Positions 46,350 through 60,110 of a stretch of 64,000 nt of DNA are shown here, piece after piece. A program made the translations under genes and the position numbers. Below the pieces are notes generated by a model. That model was not told the DNA's origin. It made no database searches and saw only the letters and a list, made by a program, of their open reading frames with translations. How positions within the stretch are numbered: the first letter of the stretch is position 1; the number at the start of each line of letters is the position of its first letter. Source of the DNA: Chamaelirium japonicum (taxonomy: Eukaryota; Streptophyta; Magnoliopsida; Liliales; Melanthiaceae); the NCBI GenBank assembly GCA_947650365.1, contig OX393551.1, positions 4,649,501 to 4,713,500 of the forward strand. Direction: 5' to 3'.

Positions 46350-48288
46350 GATTTCTGTAAACAATGGTTTAAAGCAAAATTAGGGTTTACTACAATCTAT
46401 TTCATGGAATTTAGAAATAGATAATGTCTACTCTAACCGCTATGTCTTCACCACCTCAAGTGGAGACATCTAGGAATCTAAATTTCCTGGGCTGGAGCAC
46501 TGAGACTATCGGCCTTGAATTGGAGACAGTATCTCGGTGAGAGCATGCAACCGCTTCTGCCAACGGGGTGTTTACGACCCAGTCTTCATCAGTATTACCC
46601 ATGGCAAACTGAAAGACCTCCCAGTCTCCTTTTGGTCAGCTTTATGTGACCCGCGTGCGCAGCAACAACGGCTTCACACAAGCTTTCGGATGCTTCCCAC
46701 AAATCTAGGTGGTGTCGGCAGGGGGGTTCATAGGCTCCCACGGTGCAGGAAAAAACCGTCACCCACTGCCACCGGCATCCTCCATGTCCCGAAGGAAACC
46801 ACTAGGCGAACCAGCATGGAAGGAGACACAGCTCTCACCCGGTGGGAATATCGAACTGCTTACCTCCCACCTAGACCCTTAGCCGGTTGATTATGGAGGC
46901 CAGGGGCTCTCCTTTGGAGGGAACCTCTTACACATCCCTTCTTTATGAGGTTTTCTGCATATCTAGAATGGTCACGACCTCCTAGACATAGACCCTGGTC
47001 TACCGTGCTCCCACTAGGATTACAAACCCTCCTGCAAAGCATTAGTATCCTCGAAAAATATCATAGTCCCTACCTTGAATACTTAGCTTTCGCCTTTCTT
47101 GCAAGGATCACATTACATAGATTCCAAGGATCCCGATACTTCACTAGTTTGCCCATAATCCTAAGATCTGGAGCCTAGCCTAAGGTCAACGTGGAAAGGA
47201 CTCCCACTACAATGACGCCTCGTTCACAATTTGATGCCTGATGTCATAGTAGACCTCATCTCATTACAGATTTCGATGCTGGCCAAATAGGGACATCCGA
47301 CAATCTCCGCCGGACCTCAACCTAATGGTGGCATAACCAAATCGTGATGAGTTCATACTACCATCAAACGTCATATAGAAACGGGTATCACACAGTGAAA
47401 TCCTAACCTAACTTGGTCGCTAGGACCACGTGGGGAAAGGGCATCCCACTAGGGTTATCATACTTCTTATGGAGACATTATTTAATTATCTCTAAATAAA
47501 TCTAACACTGCGTCTATCTCGGTGCACAGTACTTGGCTACCTGAACTAACATGAGGGCGGTTACCGCCTTTCCTTTTAGCTAGCCACCGGATTCGCACGT
47601 ATTAGAAGTATATAGAGACACCGATGAATCCATAATTTTAGTACTCACCCTAAGCCTGATCTAGAGACAAACTCACAAGCAAGAATGATAATCACATTAT
47701 CATCGGGGTTCTCTAAATACTGAATAAAGAGAAACAACAGAGAAAGCATCCAAACTGAATCAAGTCCAGGGTCCGACCCCTGAACCTGAATAGCACAGCC
47801 AAGATATCCTGCTCTTCCATTCTGCACGATCTCTGACGATGATCCCCTTCATCGTCAATGTGCACGCTTTCGCCGGGTCTTTGCACGCCATGGTACCGCT
47901 TGCCCGAACCGTGGATGTAGCATCATCTCCTTCTTCCTGTGACCGAAAAACTAACACGCTCCGAGCAAGTGCTCGTTCGTGTACAATTTCGCTAGAAAGA
48001 AAAGAAGACAATCCTAGAAACATGGCCAGGGAACCGAGGATGGTCAACCCCCACCCTCGCCCATCTAGAACCTTAAAATCCATAATAATAATCAATGCAA
48101 AATTAAATCCGGGGTCCGACCCCCGGATGCATGCAATCACATATTATTATTCAACGCGGCACCTGCAAAAAGATGATACATAGCATAATCCATATGCATG
48201 ATCTACGCCGAACCCCGACGAAAACATATGCCATCATATATTCATATGATGTTTTCAAGAATTCATGCATGAAACATACACCAAAGCG
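46350..48288 (-). other. Long untranslated leader of copia B
   Basis: 1939 bp between primer site and gag start, aligning with the copia A leader. It contains a GGTCCGACCCC(T/C)G motif near 47770 and 48112 on the plus strand, also present in copia A. No conserved ORF. Confidence 0.7.
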
Positions 48289-48303
48289 TGCTCTGATACC
48301 AAT
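48289..48303 (-). other. Primer-binding site (tRNA-iMet) of copia B
   Basis: Minus strand ATTGGTATCAGAGCA, adjacent to the LTR. Confidence 0.92.
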
Positions 48304-51300
48304 TGTAGGAATTGGATCCGCTAATCAGAGTCACAGTGAAAGCAAAAAGAAAGATCCGAAGATCATACGGTGTATGTTTCATTACAATTCGTGATACAAA
48401 ACAATCTACATGCAAATCTACGATCTTAGCATATGTGCGGACACCCTAGAGGCATACTACGATCTACGGAAGACATGAATGCATCTACTTAGGTGTTTAG
48501 TTTCATCATACCTTATGGATCTATGATCCGGAGAAAACGGAACGATGAAGAACCACACTTGAATCGCAAGGGAAACTGTCGGATAATACCTTGTCCTTTG
48601 CGAATTGAAGAATCCTCGAAATCCCGTCTCTGAGTGCAAGGATTTCGAGCCGACGGAGGAATCCGTTGCGAAGACGATGGCGAGCCGTGAGATTTTCTCC
48701 TCCTCTTTCTCCTTTCTTCCTTCTCCTTTCTTCCTCTTCCTTCTCCCTTCTTCTTCTTCTCTTTTCCCTGGCCGAAACCATAAAGGAGGAGACTAGTAGG
48801 GGGGTTCGGATTTTCCAAGGAGAGGGAGCAACGTGGCCGGCCCCTCCTCTCCCTATTCTTCTTATAGGGCTGGTCTCCCATGGCTCCAAGGAGCCTAGGG
48901 CCGGCCCCTAGATGGATAGGGACAAGGGGGGATCGGATTTAGGTCTTCCGGGTGTCTATCGTGAAGTCCGGACGAAAACGCCCTTCACGAAAAGCGGAAA
49001 ACTGAAAGTGAGACTGAGTGAGGTGCGCTACTCGGAATCGAGTTCCGTCAGCGCCTATAAGTCCCTGGAATTATTGTGCTTATTTTAAGATCCATATTCA
49101 ATGTATTCTGAGCCATATTTCAATATTTACCAAAATACCCCTACGGCCCGTAACACATGTGAATTAGGTTCTTTGGCTCCGGGCTTGCGCTCCATCGCGC
49201 TACTTCGCATCCAACGTATCCAACTAGGTCGGGGAACAATTCCTATACGCAACGACAGGGTGGAACCTTCAGGGTTCGGGATCTCTAGCTCCAACCGGAT
49301 CCCTGATTAACTGTTCCGGTGACACACCGAAAGTTCCGTTAATCAGCCCTAATCCGATTAACCCGTGTAGCCACCCAGAGTGCGACGCGGGTTGAACTCT
49401 AGTGATCCTAAACTTATGTTACTCCCTCGTAACCCTGTTCTCTACTATACTCCGATAATCCTTAGTCCCTCCTATTACTGGTGCCATGATACGACTCGGG
49501 CAGTACGGAGCACCGTCAGATCCCGATCGATCATCTGACTAGGGTTTGATGACTTGTCATCTATAACACCACACACCTTCCGGTGCTATGCCTAGTGATA
49601 CGATCTAAACTATTCCTAAATTAAGGGACTAATTTGATCTAAATTATAACTCGCAAGTGCACGAATCGCTTTGTAGGAGCGGTACGTATTACGAAGTTGA
49701 TTCCACAGGGATTGCTAATGATGGAACTGTCTAATCTAGGGTTATTAACTATTTACCTAAGCTACTTTAAAAGATAATTTTAATTGGAGTTGATTTGTTT
49801 TGAAACTAAAAACAAACTAATTAAGGAAAGGAAAACAAGCTAGTTACGGTAAGTCGAGTTTCAAGTGGAGAAGGTGCTAAGGCATTCGAATCCACCTCGG
49901 TTATTCATATTACTAGGTTTATTCAAAATGATCTATGCGAACGAGTAGCATGCGGGAATACAAATCCCGTGCTCAACTCGAGGATGTGATCTTTAGGGCT
50001 TTAAATATAATTATCTAATATTGGATTCAATTCAAGCATGTGTAATAAAACGAAGCATCAAACATCTAGGTTAAGCACAACGGATCAAAGCATATAAGCA
50101 GAGCATCCGATGTCTGAGTTAAGCATGCAAGATCTAGGTTTTAATTATTTAATTAAAATAGGCCTAATTGCATGATGGTCAATTTTAGCGCTAACTACAA
50201 AACATACATGGCATGGATTGTGAGAGCAAATTGAATCATTAATTAATTAAGAATTGAATCGCATAAAACATTAAGAAGCATTGGCATAGAGCATATAAAA
50301 CAAACCTAAATAATATTTATAACCGGGGTTTCATCTCAACCTTAGTAATATGTTTAGTTCATCATGGTTCGCACTACATCAAAAGTAAAAGGAGGGAAGA
50401 ACAAGATACAGATCATTCTAGAGTTACGCTTTGATCTTCGTGGTCCTCCTCTTCGATTGATGCTCCTTCACTTCGACTCGGCTACGGCACGGCTTCGATG
50501 GTACGGATGATTGGATGACGGCTCACGAAGGATTCTCGGAGGTGGAGGCTAGGGTTCTTGGAGGTGATGGGAGCTAGGGTTTCGTCTAGATGGAGATGGT
50601 AGGTAATGGCTAAAACTAGGGTTCTCTTCTAGGTGGTAGATGGCCCAAGGTCGGTGATGATGGAAGGTGTACGGTGGTGAGAGCCTCCTTTTGTTTTCCC
50701 GAGCCCCCCCTTATATAGGATATAGAGAGAGAGAGAGAAAAGAGAGAGAGTATCAAACTAGAGAGAGAAGTTCGGCGGGGAAAGAGGTGGGCTGGACGGT
50801 TAAAGGAAAGATCTGGGCGCTGGCTTTTAGAGAGAGAACGGAGAGTAAATCGGATGAGAGAGAGAGACGTTCGCTAAAGAGAGAGAATCCCGGAGAGAGA
50901 TTCATAGAGGAGAGAAGTTCGTAGAGAGAGAAAGAAGTTCGGTTGCAAGCCGATCAGGTTGGGTTAGGAGAGAGAGAGCTGGTGGGTTCCGGTTTTAAGG
51001 GCCTGCATGGGTTTCGTTATTGGATCGGACGGCTGGGATTAGGAAGGAGAGAGGGTCGGCTGGGTGCAATGGTGCATATGCATGCATGTATGCATGTATG
51101 GAAGGAATGGCTGTGATGTTGCCTCCGGGTTCATGGATCGGATGGCTGTGATGGTATAGAAGAGACGGTGATCGGAACGGGGGTCTGCATGCATCGGGTT
51201 GCATGGATGGAATACGGTTTTAAGGGACGGCTGGGTTTTAGACTCCGGATTTATGAAGGACGGCTAGGATGAGGTCGGCTAAGGCTGCGTGGAACGGGCG

Positions 51301-52749
51301 GCTGTGATTTGGACTCCGGACGGCCCATGCATGAGATCCGGTTTTGGTTTAAGAGGGGGCTGCATGCATGCGGCATTCGTGCCTTTGGATGGGATCCAGA
51401 CACGTGAAAGAAGGAGAGGGAGAGGGACGTGCTTGGGATTTTGGTTGGGTAAAATGGACGGCTATGATTTAGTGAGGCATAGAAAGGGACATACCTATTA
51501 CTAACGAAATGAGAAAGAAATAGTGAAAGAAGGAAAAGAAAACGATAGGTTTAGGTAACCATCTGAGCCGTCCAAACTCGTCATCTCTTTCATGTCAGGC
51601 CCTTGGCATTTGCGTAGTCCTTCAGTGATCCGATGCTAGCGATGTGTTGAATTGGTGACGTCATATCGGTCGGCTTCAAACAATTGTTCTTTTCTGCATC
51701 CCTCGTCATACGGGCCTCCAAGCGAGATGTGTATCCTCCGTCGAATCACCGTAATGATATCCCCGGCTGAGTTATGATGTCATTGAGCTGACTGCGTCAA
51801 TAACCGGATCAATTCCTTGAAAAACACACATGAAATGACGTTTATCATATTCAAACACGCTTATCGATAAAAGGATAATTTGGACTATTGGGATCCGTAT
51901 TTTTCATGCATGCAATGTATGAGAGCGAACCAATATACCGTTGGGTTCATATGAAAGTCTACTATATCGTGGTGCAAAGAAACTTATGCAGTTTACGTGT
52001 ATTATGAAAGTTTTACGTAGCAAAGTGACGCTATGTGCATGATAAAGAAAGGATAATTCGCACCAAATGGACGCTCAACCCCTAGCATCCGGAACGTCGT
52101 CAGTCATACTGACAACCACCAGGCCTGGATTAACTGTGTGGACAGATTGACTCATCAAAACGCACCCATCCAACACTGGACGTCGGATAACCTGTAGGGA
52201 TTATATGTCACTCAAGCGCCAGCCGGATAACCCAACGTACCGTGGTATTGGACTATGGAAGGCCCGCACACGTTGGTACATCAAAGCACCACACAACTCG
52301 TTGGCCCAGTGTACATGGTCCCTCAGGGTTAAGGACAGATTATCTATAGTAGTAAGACGGTTTATGCACCAGTGTCTGAATCACTGAACTGTGCACCGTC
52401 TTGGTTCCTGTTCAACATGATCATCGTGCTTGGTCAGGTGAATAGGAATCCCACGTTCCCGTGGTGGAGACTTCACCACATCCTCTACCTGCCAACAGCT
52501 TGTTCTCGGTGAAGCGACCGGCATCACCTAAGCTGTGAACTAGTTCTAGGTCTACACAGAACTGGTCCACTTGGTCTCCCAAGCATGGATCCTCCATGCG
52601 CCTCAGTGGCCTACTGTGTTCCCTAGGGTCCTTTATTATATGTAGTACTAACATATACCATAGTAGTATTCTAGTTAAAGCAATAACCAAAGTCATCTTT
52701 ATTAATGTTAATACAGAAAATCCACGCTAAGGACACACGAGCTACAACA
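48304..52749 (-). repeat. Right LTR of copia B (5' LTR in element orientation), interrupted
   Basis: Consists of 48304-49595 and 52081-52749 around a nested solo LTR plus its 5-bp duplication. The joined length equals the left LTR. Confidence 0.93.
49596..52080. mobile_element. Solo LTR (~2.5 kb) nested in the copia B LTR
   Basis: Begins TGATACGATC, ends GACGCTCAACC and is flanked by CCTAG (49591-49595 and 52081-52085). The start, with CTCGCAAGTGCACGAATCG and TTCCACAGGGATTGC shortly after, matches a recurrent plant LTR type. No primer site, coding domain or second terminal repeat. The right end lacks the usual CA. The part at ~50720-51500 is rich in GAGAGA runs and CGGCTG(T/G)GAT words. Orientation not settled. 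Confidence 0.78.
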
Positions 52750-52754
52750 GTTAC

Positions 52755-53300
52755 TACCAAAATCAACCTTCCAAAAACTGGTGCACGGAATTGGACTTCG
52801 AAGACTTCATCAAGGAAATTGTTTAATGATGTAATAATCAGGGGGTTTTTTTTTTTTTTTTTGAACAATGTAATTAGGGGGAGGGTAGTGATAGGTCAAG
52901 CATCCTGAAGTATGTCAAGCATCCTGAAGTATGCTAGCATCCCGAAGTATGCTAAGCGTGTTGTACTCTTTTTCCTTTGGATAGGTTTTGTCCCACAGGG
53001 TTTTCCTACCAAAAGGTTTTAACGAGGGAACATGATGCACGTTCACCATTGTTCCTGAAGGACATTATAATTGGTGGACATCCAATGAGGAGTGTTATGA
53101 GATCTTCCAAACGTGTGGATTGTCCACCGTCGAATCTCCCCCATGGATTAGGGTTTCCCATATATTACTTGGGCCCTAAGTAAGCTTACCCTATAAATAA
53201 TATACGACCCCTTTAGGGTGGGGTACGTTTTTGGTATCTCGAATCTTCCATACTTTAACATGCTCAAAATTGTTCTCTTCATCTCGGTTTTTTTTCTTCT
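52755..53300 (+). pseudogene. 3' end of the old copia: RNase H tail, polypurine tract and LTR remnant
   Basis: TFQKLVHGIGLRRLHQ-type RNase H tail (~52768-52815) is followed by a T-run, then AGGGGGAGGG at ~52876-52885. The next stretch has GTACTCTTTTTCCTTTGG, GGTTTTGTCCCACAGGG and TTTTAACGAGG, typical of plant copia LTRs, and a CCTATAAATAA TATA-like motif at ~53191. Three short tandem copies of CATCC(T/C)GAAGTATG precede it at ~52908-52950. The matching 5' LTR was not found. Confidence 0.7.
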
Positions 53301-53702
53301 TCCCATCAGGTGTTATACTGTTAGCAGCTGCTTGCATGCATGTGTTTTGTCTTTTAACTTGGAGAAAGTTAATGCATAGATGCTTTAGAAAAGTGAGATA
53401 CTAGTCATCCAAATGAGTTTACAGATAGCTTACGTGACATTGATCAATCACAGCCATGGGTTTTCACCCAGGCCTCACCAGTAAGTGTTACTCTTCTCCT
53501 TCTCTGACTAGCAATCAAACAGATATTTGACAATACTTACAAACGTACGGCTGTGATCAATGCCATGTAAGCCGTTTGTAAACGCAGGGTTGAATAGCAT
53601 TTCTCGATCTTTATATAACAAACATTTGTTTTGGCAGCTTAACAGTTTAATATTTATACCTCTTTTTTTTTTGCTACACAATATATATATCATTTAAACA
53701 CG

Positions 53703-53705
<3 letters not shown>
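53301..53705. other. No gene seen
   Basis: AT-rich DNA before the TA-tract cluster. Two inverted copies of a GGCTTACATGGCATTGATCA-like sequence (~53430-53455 and ~53550-53575) suggest a small decayed foldback. Confidence 0.4.

Positions 53706-53746
<41 letters not shown>
53706..53746. repeat. (TA)n microsatellite
   Basis: About 41 bases, followed by a (GA)n run to ~53769. Confidence 0.95.
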
Positions 53747-53768
<22 letters not shown>

Positions 53769-53911
53769 AATGCTATAATGCGGCATGCGGTAAGTGCAGC
53801 ACCTACCGCAAGCCGTCTGATGCACCGCTGCGTGCATGCGATGCACGCAGCGCGTGCATCAGATAGCTGCGGTGCGGTGCCGCATGTACCGCATGCCGCA
53901 GCATATCATGC

Positions 53912-53914
<3 letters not shown>
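53769..53914. mobile_element. Palindromic short element in a TA tract, copy 1
   Basis: ~146 bp of CG-rich DNA made of inverted words: GCGGCATGCGGTA and TACCGCATGCCGC, TGCGTGCATGCGATGCACGCA at the centre, ACCGCA/TGCGGT. It begins AATGCTATAATGCGG and ends ATCATGCCCC before TA repeats. It resembles the microsatellite-associated MITE class described in rice (Micron), but family identity is inferred only from architecture. Confidence 0.75.

Positions 53915-54000
<86 letters not shown>
53915..54000. repeat. (TA)43 microsatellite at the centre of a palindrome
   Basis: 86 bases of perfect TA, flanked by 57-base inverted arms. Confidence 0.95.
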
Positions 54001-54003
<3 letters not shown>

Positions 54004-54051
54004 GCATGATATGTTGCGGCATGCGGTACATGCGGCACCGCACCGCAGCTG

Positions 54052-54057
<6 letters not shown>
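54001..54057. mobile_element. Inverted partial copy of the palindromic element
   Basis: Reverse complement of the right 57 bases of copy 1 (53858-53914), with two mismatches by eye. Confidence 0.85.

Positions 54058-54139
<82 letters not shown>
54058..54139. repeat. (TA)41 microsatellite
   Basis: Perfect TA run. Confidence 0.95.
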
Positions 54140-55387
<1,248 letters not shown>

Positions 55388-55390
55388 TAT

Positions 55391-56404
<1,014 letters not shown>

Positions 56405-56426
56405 TATATATATATATATATATATT

Positions 56427-57846
56427 TGCAATTTTTAAACACGTAAATATAAATTGGCCGGGATGGATGCATGCATGCATAATGATCGTTTCACAGTGGG
56501 TTTTGGCAGACATGGCTATAATAAATAACTCTTTTTTCTCTAGGGTTGTACATGGGCATGGGTCGGCCCAGGCATCTCGAGACAAGCCCACTTTGGGCTT
56601 TGGAGCGGGCTGGGCTTGAACTTCAAGCGTGGAAACGTAATGGGTTTGGGTACGTACAGGATTCATAAAAAAAGTTTTAAATTGGGCCGGGTTTGAACCA
56701 AGCTGGAATAATTTAATTCGGACATGTGCATGATTTCAGCACACAATAATAAGTTCGAGTTGGGCATGGGCTTAGGTTTACCCCACCTGAGCCCCACCCG
56801 GCCCATTTAAATAAAATAATTAAAAACTACATTTAAAATTCTTACAAAAATAAAAATGGGGAAATATCAACTCGATATATTTGCATGAATTAAATCAAAT
56901 CATGACGAGACATATGGAACACAGACTCAGATCAGAGCAAAACTTAAAAGAAGCTGACCTCTGGTGGCTCGGAGCCTCGGAGGGCAGCACACTACAGGGG
57001 CCAGGGCGACACAAGTGGGAGGGGCAATGGGCTAACTAGAAGTCTAGAATCTATCACGCCGCCTTGGAGGAGGAAGGAGGTGGTGGGACTCGACCTCCAT
57101 GTGATAGAAGCAAGCCTCCAATGCTCTAAAATGCTCAAGAAGCACATAAGATCGATTGATGTAAAGGTCTCCAGCTAGGAGCCTAAACGCAATATTCAAA
57201 GCATGCATAAAATGTCAAACTAACCTAAAAAAATGAATCTAACCTATTAGAATGTTTTTTTTATATTTTGGTATATACTATTAGAAATTAGAATGATGTG
57301 GCACCCAATCATAGTGACCCTTTGCATGTTGGTCCGGGTTGAGCGCGATTCAGTACTAGTCGGGATTGGGTGAAACGGATGGTTGTGATCACGACACATC
57401 ATTCCGTGTGCAAGAATCGATAAAAACTATCAAGGTAAATAGTATTTTTCTTTGTTTTGTTAAGTCACTAAAATCAGCACTATTTTTTTCTACTATGTTA
57501 AAACACTTGTTTCACCGTATAACCCTCTCACTATGTCTAAATTCAACAAGGTACGTCTTTTCCCCATCTTATTCTGCCTCGAGCTGTCGGTAGGAGGACT
57601 AGGTTTCCTCATCTCTCTCTCTCTCATTTTATGTGGGCCTTTCATTTCTCTGGAACATTATAAATAACAACAAATTAGTTGTGAACAAATCAGGAAACAA
57701 AATATGAGTCATAAATTGAAAAGGGACAAATTGGATCTGATGTTCACTTGGTTGAATTTATTCAAAATGCATTCTTCTAAATTTTGGATGCTCTGTACAT
57801 CGCAAAATCTACAAATTTTGCCATGCAGGTGATACAAGGGATCCTT
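56427..57846. other. No gene seen
   Basis: Contains a GGGC(T/A)TGGGC-type low-complexity repeat at ~56545-56810 on both strands; otherwise AT-rich DNA. Confidence 0.4.
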
Positions 57847-58061
57847 AGGGCCCCGTTTGTATTTTCGGCATAAAATTAAAGAACATTTGAGTGAGATTTA
57901 AAAAATCTTAATCAAATGTGAATAACTCTAGCACTGTGGCATTACATTTGCAGTTTTCACCCAATGAATAACTTTAGTTTTCAGCCTTATCATCCTGTCT
58001 GCATACATTTGCAGTTTTCATTCAAATGTACTTTACTCCCCTGAAATACAAACATGGCCTA
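57847..58061. mobile_element. Small MITE with GGGCCCCGTTTGTATTT ends
   Basis: ~215 bp. Left end TAGGGCCCCGTTTGTATTTT and right end, read inverted, TAGGCCATGTTTGTATTTC. A 3-bp TAG/TAA flank is compatible with a PIF/Harbinger (Tourist-type) origin. Confidence 0.55.
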
Positions 58062-58993
58062 AGAGATGAAAACGTGAGAGCTCTGATTCCAAAAGAATAT
58101 TTGAGAGTAGAGGACTATCCAAGTTAGGAGAAGAAGAAAATTGTGAATAATGGAAGAGAGATAGGATTAAACGTGAGGGGGGCTGCTCAATTGCTACTCA
58201 AAACAATAACTTCGACACAAAATCAATACTCAAGTTCAGTGTAAATTAACACAATAAAAAAATCAAAACCCTATCCTATGCTCTTATATGAAAGTATAAG
58301 CGAAGAAGTAAGCAAAATCCTAAAACAAATCATCACCAATATAACCCTAAAACACGCTAAGACTGATACAAAATGGTATAGAATCAGACCAAAAATAACT
58401 AACTTGCTCCTGATTGGCTTTTGCGCTTGACACAATTTTTTTTGCATTGGTGCAAAATCATAAATCTTGCACTTCACGGAAAACATGATAGTTTTGCAGA
58501 ATGTCTGAGATGGTGGAGAAGATGGAGAAGAGCAGTCCGAAGTATTGGGAGATTGGTGGAACTCACGAATCCCAAGCTTGTAAACCTTGGAACCGAACAA
58601 AATGTCCAACTCCGGTGCCGGATGTGTCTGATGTTCGAAAAATGTGAATATCCTCCTGGAGATCGATAGTGTAAAAAAAATCATTCTCAAGAGCGAGGAT
58701 TTTGCCGAACTTCACAAAGGCATCTCTCAAGGAGGAGAAGTTCTAGAAGCCTGAGACAAAGAGACGACCTATCATATGGACAAGAGAGCCTATCGTTCGG
58801 TGAGAGGGGTGTCCTTACACTAAAGAAGCAAAGAAAGAACCAAGGTCGAAGAGGACCTGGCTTGTCGCAGAATGAACTATATAAACAGTGGGGAATGCCC
58901 CCAAGTATTCCCCCGGAGCTAGAATCCAATAGTGCCAATCCCCATCCGACCCCCATAATTGTTGAAGAACCAGAGACAGTTTCAAGGGTGATG
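58062..58993. other. No gene seen
   Basis: Intergenic DNA; open frames on the minus strand (58271-58690, 58687-59088) show no domain, and the second runs into the Cassandra LTR. Confidence 0.4.
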
Positions 58994-59179
58994 GATTCTA
59001 TGACGACCAATATCCAATAGTCAATGGCCAAGACTCCTGAGGTTGTGATGGCAAGATGAATGAGGTGAGGTGAGGTGTCCAAAGCCACTGAGTTAGTCCC
59101 GTATCACCTAGAGAGAAGGAGATCCTGAGCCACTTATATATCCCCTCCCAAATATAGAAGACGTTTTTTAAAACTGTGT

Positions 59180-59275
59180 GCCATTACAGATCTTGTAAGA
59201 ACTCTGTAGTTAAGTGTGCTCGGGAGAAAGTAATACTAGGATGAGTGACCAGCCTCCTAGAAAGTCCTCGTGTGG
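59180..59275 (+). other. 5S-rRNA-like segment, left LTR
   Basis: Contains CTGTAGTTAAGTGTGCTCGG and AGTGACC with an inserted GCCT, then AAAGTCCTCGTGTGGG. The insertion alters the intermediate element region. Confidence 0.85.
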
Positions 59276-59598
59276 GCACGGGCAAAGCGGACAACATCTT
59301 GTGTGTTTGGAATAGATGTTACAAAATGGTATCAAATCCGGTTCTCCTTGCGATGAGAGTTGTATAACCCTACACGTGGGCGTGTAGCCCTTAAAGGGGT
59401 TGGATTGTGACGACCAAGATCCAATAGCCAAGACTCCTGAGTTTGTGATGCCAATATGGATGAGGTGAGGTGAGGTGAGGTGTCCAAGGTCACCGAGTTA
59501 GTCCCACATCAATTGAAGAGAAGAAGATCATGAGCTACTTATATAATTAATAATTTCCCCTCCTATACATAGAAAACACGTTTTAAAACTGTGTGCCG

Positions 59599-59690
59599 CT
59601 ACGGATTCCATAAGAACTTCATAGTTAAGTGTGCTCGAGCGAGAGTAGTACTTGGATGGGTGACCTTTTGGGAAGTCATCGTGCGGGCGC
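59599..59690 (+). other. 5S-rRNA-like segment, right LTR
   Basis: Closer to plant 5S rRNA than the left one: GGATTCCATAAGAACTTC, AGTTAAGTGTGCTCGAGCGA, GGATGGGTGACC, GGGAAGTCATCGTG. Confidence 0.88.
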
Positions 59691-59744
59691 GGGTAAAGTG
59701 GATAATATCTTGTATGTTTGGGGCGGATGTTACAGATTCTCTCC

Positions 59745-60110
59745 CAAAATTCTCACCAAAGCACATGAACTAAGCTTGTTGGCCATGGTTTCAGAAGCAA
59801 AGAGGAAGAAAGAGAATAAAAGAAGCATGATAGCTGGCGGAGGGGATGGCGGTTGAAAGACTGGTCGACTCACCATGGAAGGGGGAGAGATCACTCTCGA
59901 CTTGCAGTGGCTGGCTCGGTGACCTAAACCTTTGCAGATGTAGCAGACCATGGCGTTGCGGCACCCAGAGCTCAAATAACGCAGTTCACCATACCGACAA
60001 CAAGTCCCCAGGTTGAACTTTTGAGGACAATGAGATGCCTTTTGGGATACATGAGGTGCCTCCAATAAATATTGGCTCTGACCCGGGATGCTGGTTGGGA
60101 GTTGGGACAA
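59745..60110 (-). pseudogene. Zinc-knuckle gene fragment, probably from a LINE ORF1
   Basis: A 126-codon frame reads, after a non-descript N-terminus, CRNAMVCYICKGLGHRASHCKS, which contains a CCHC knuckle (CYICKGLGHRASHC) at ~59945-59900, followed by a proline-rich tail. The CRN-x-VCYxCxxxGHxxxxC context is typical of the zinc knuckle following DUF4283 in plant LINE ORF1 and related zinc-knuckle proteins. No DUF4283 domain or RT was recognised around it; upstream frames (60110-60300) are broken. The right side abuts the Cassandra insertion. Confidence 0.5.

Larger units (their letters stand above)
40426..52749 (-). mobile_element. Ty1/copia retrotransposon B (minus strand), nearly intact coding region
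   Basis: Inserted in the RNase H end of the old copia with the duplication GTTAC (40421-40425 and 52750-52754). Left LTR 40426-42381; right LTR 48304-52749, which includes a 2.5-kb nested solo LTR. Without the nest both LTRs are 1956 bp. The gag-pol frame of 1317 codons is unshifted and broken by only three stop codons. It is the better-preserved copy of the copia A family and the younger of the two by structure. Confidence 0.95.
58999..59734 (+). mobile_element. Complete Cassandra-type TRIM
   Basis: 736 bp with the duplication GATTC (58994-58998 and 59735-59739). LTRs 58999-59323 and 59406-59734 surround an 82-bp interior with a degenerate tRNA-Met primer site (TGGTATCAAA, ~59328) and a polypurine-like AAAGGGGTTGGA before the second LTR. 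No protein is encoded. Both LTRs carry a 5S-like segment. Confidence 0.93.

Noticed and set aside
59591-59856. Plus-strand small ORFs in and beyond the right Cassandra LTR
   Set aside because: They read through the 5S-like segment and LTR end; no protein features.
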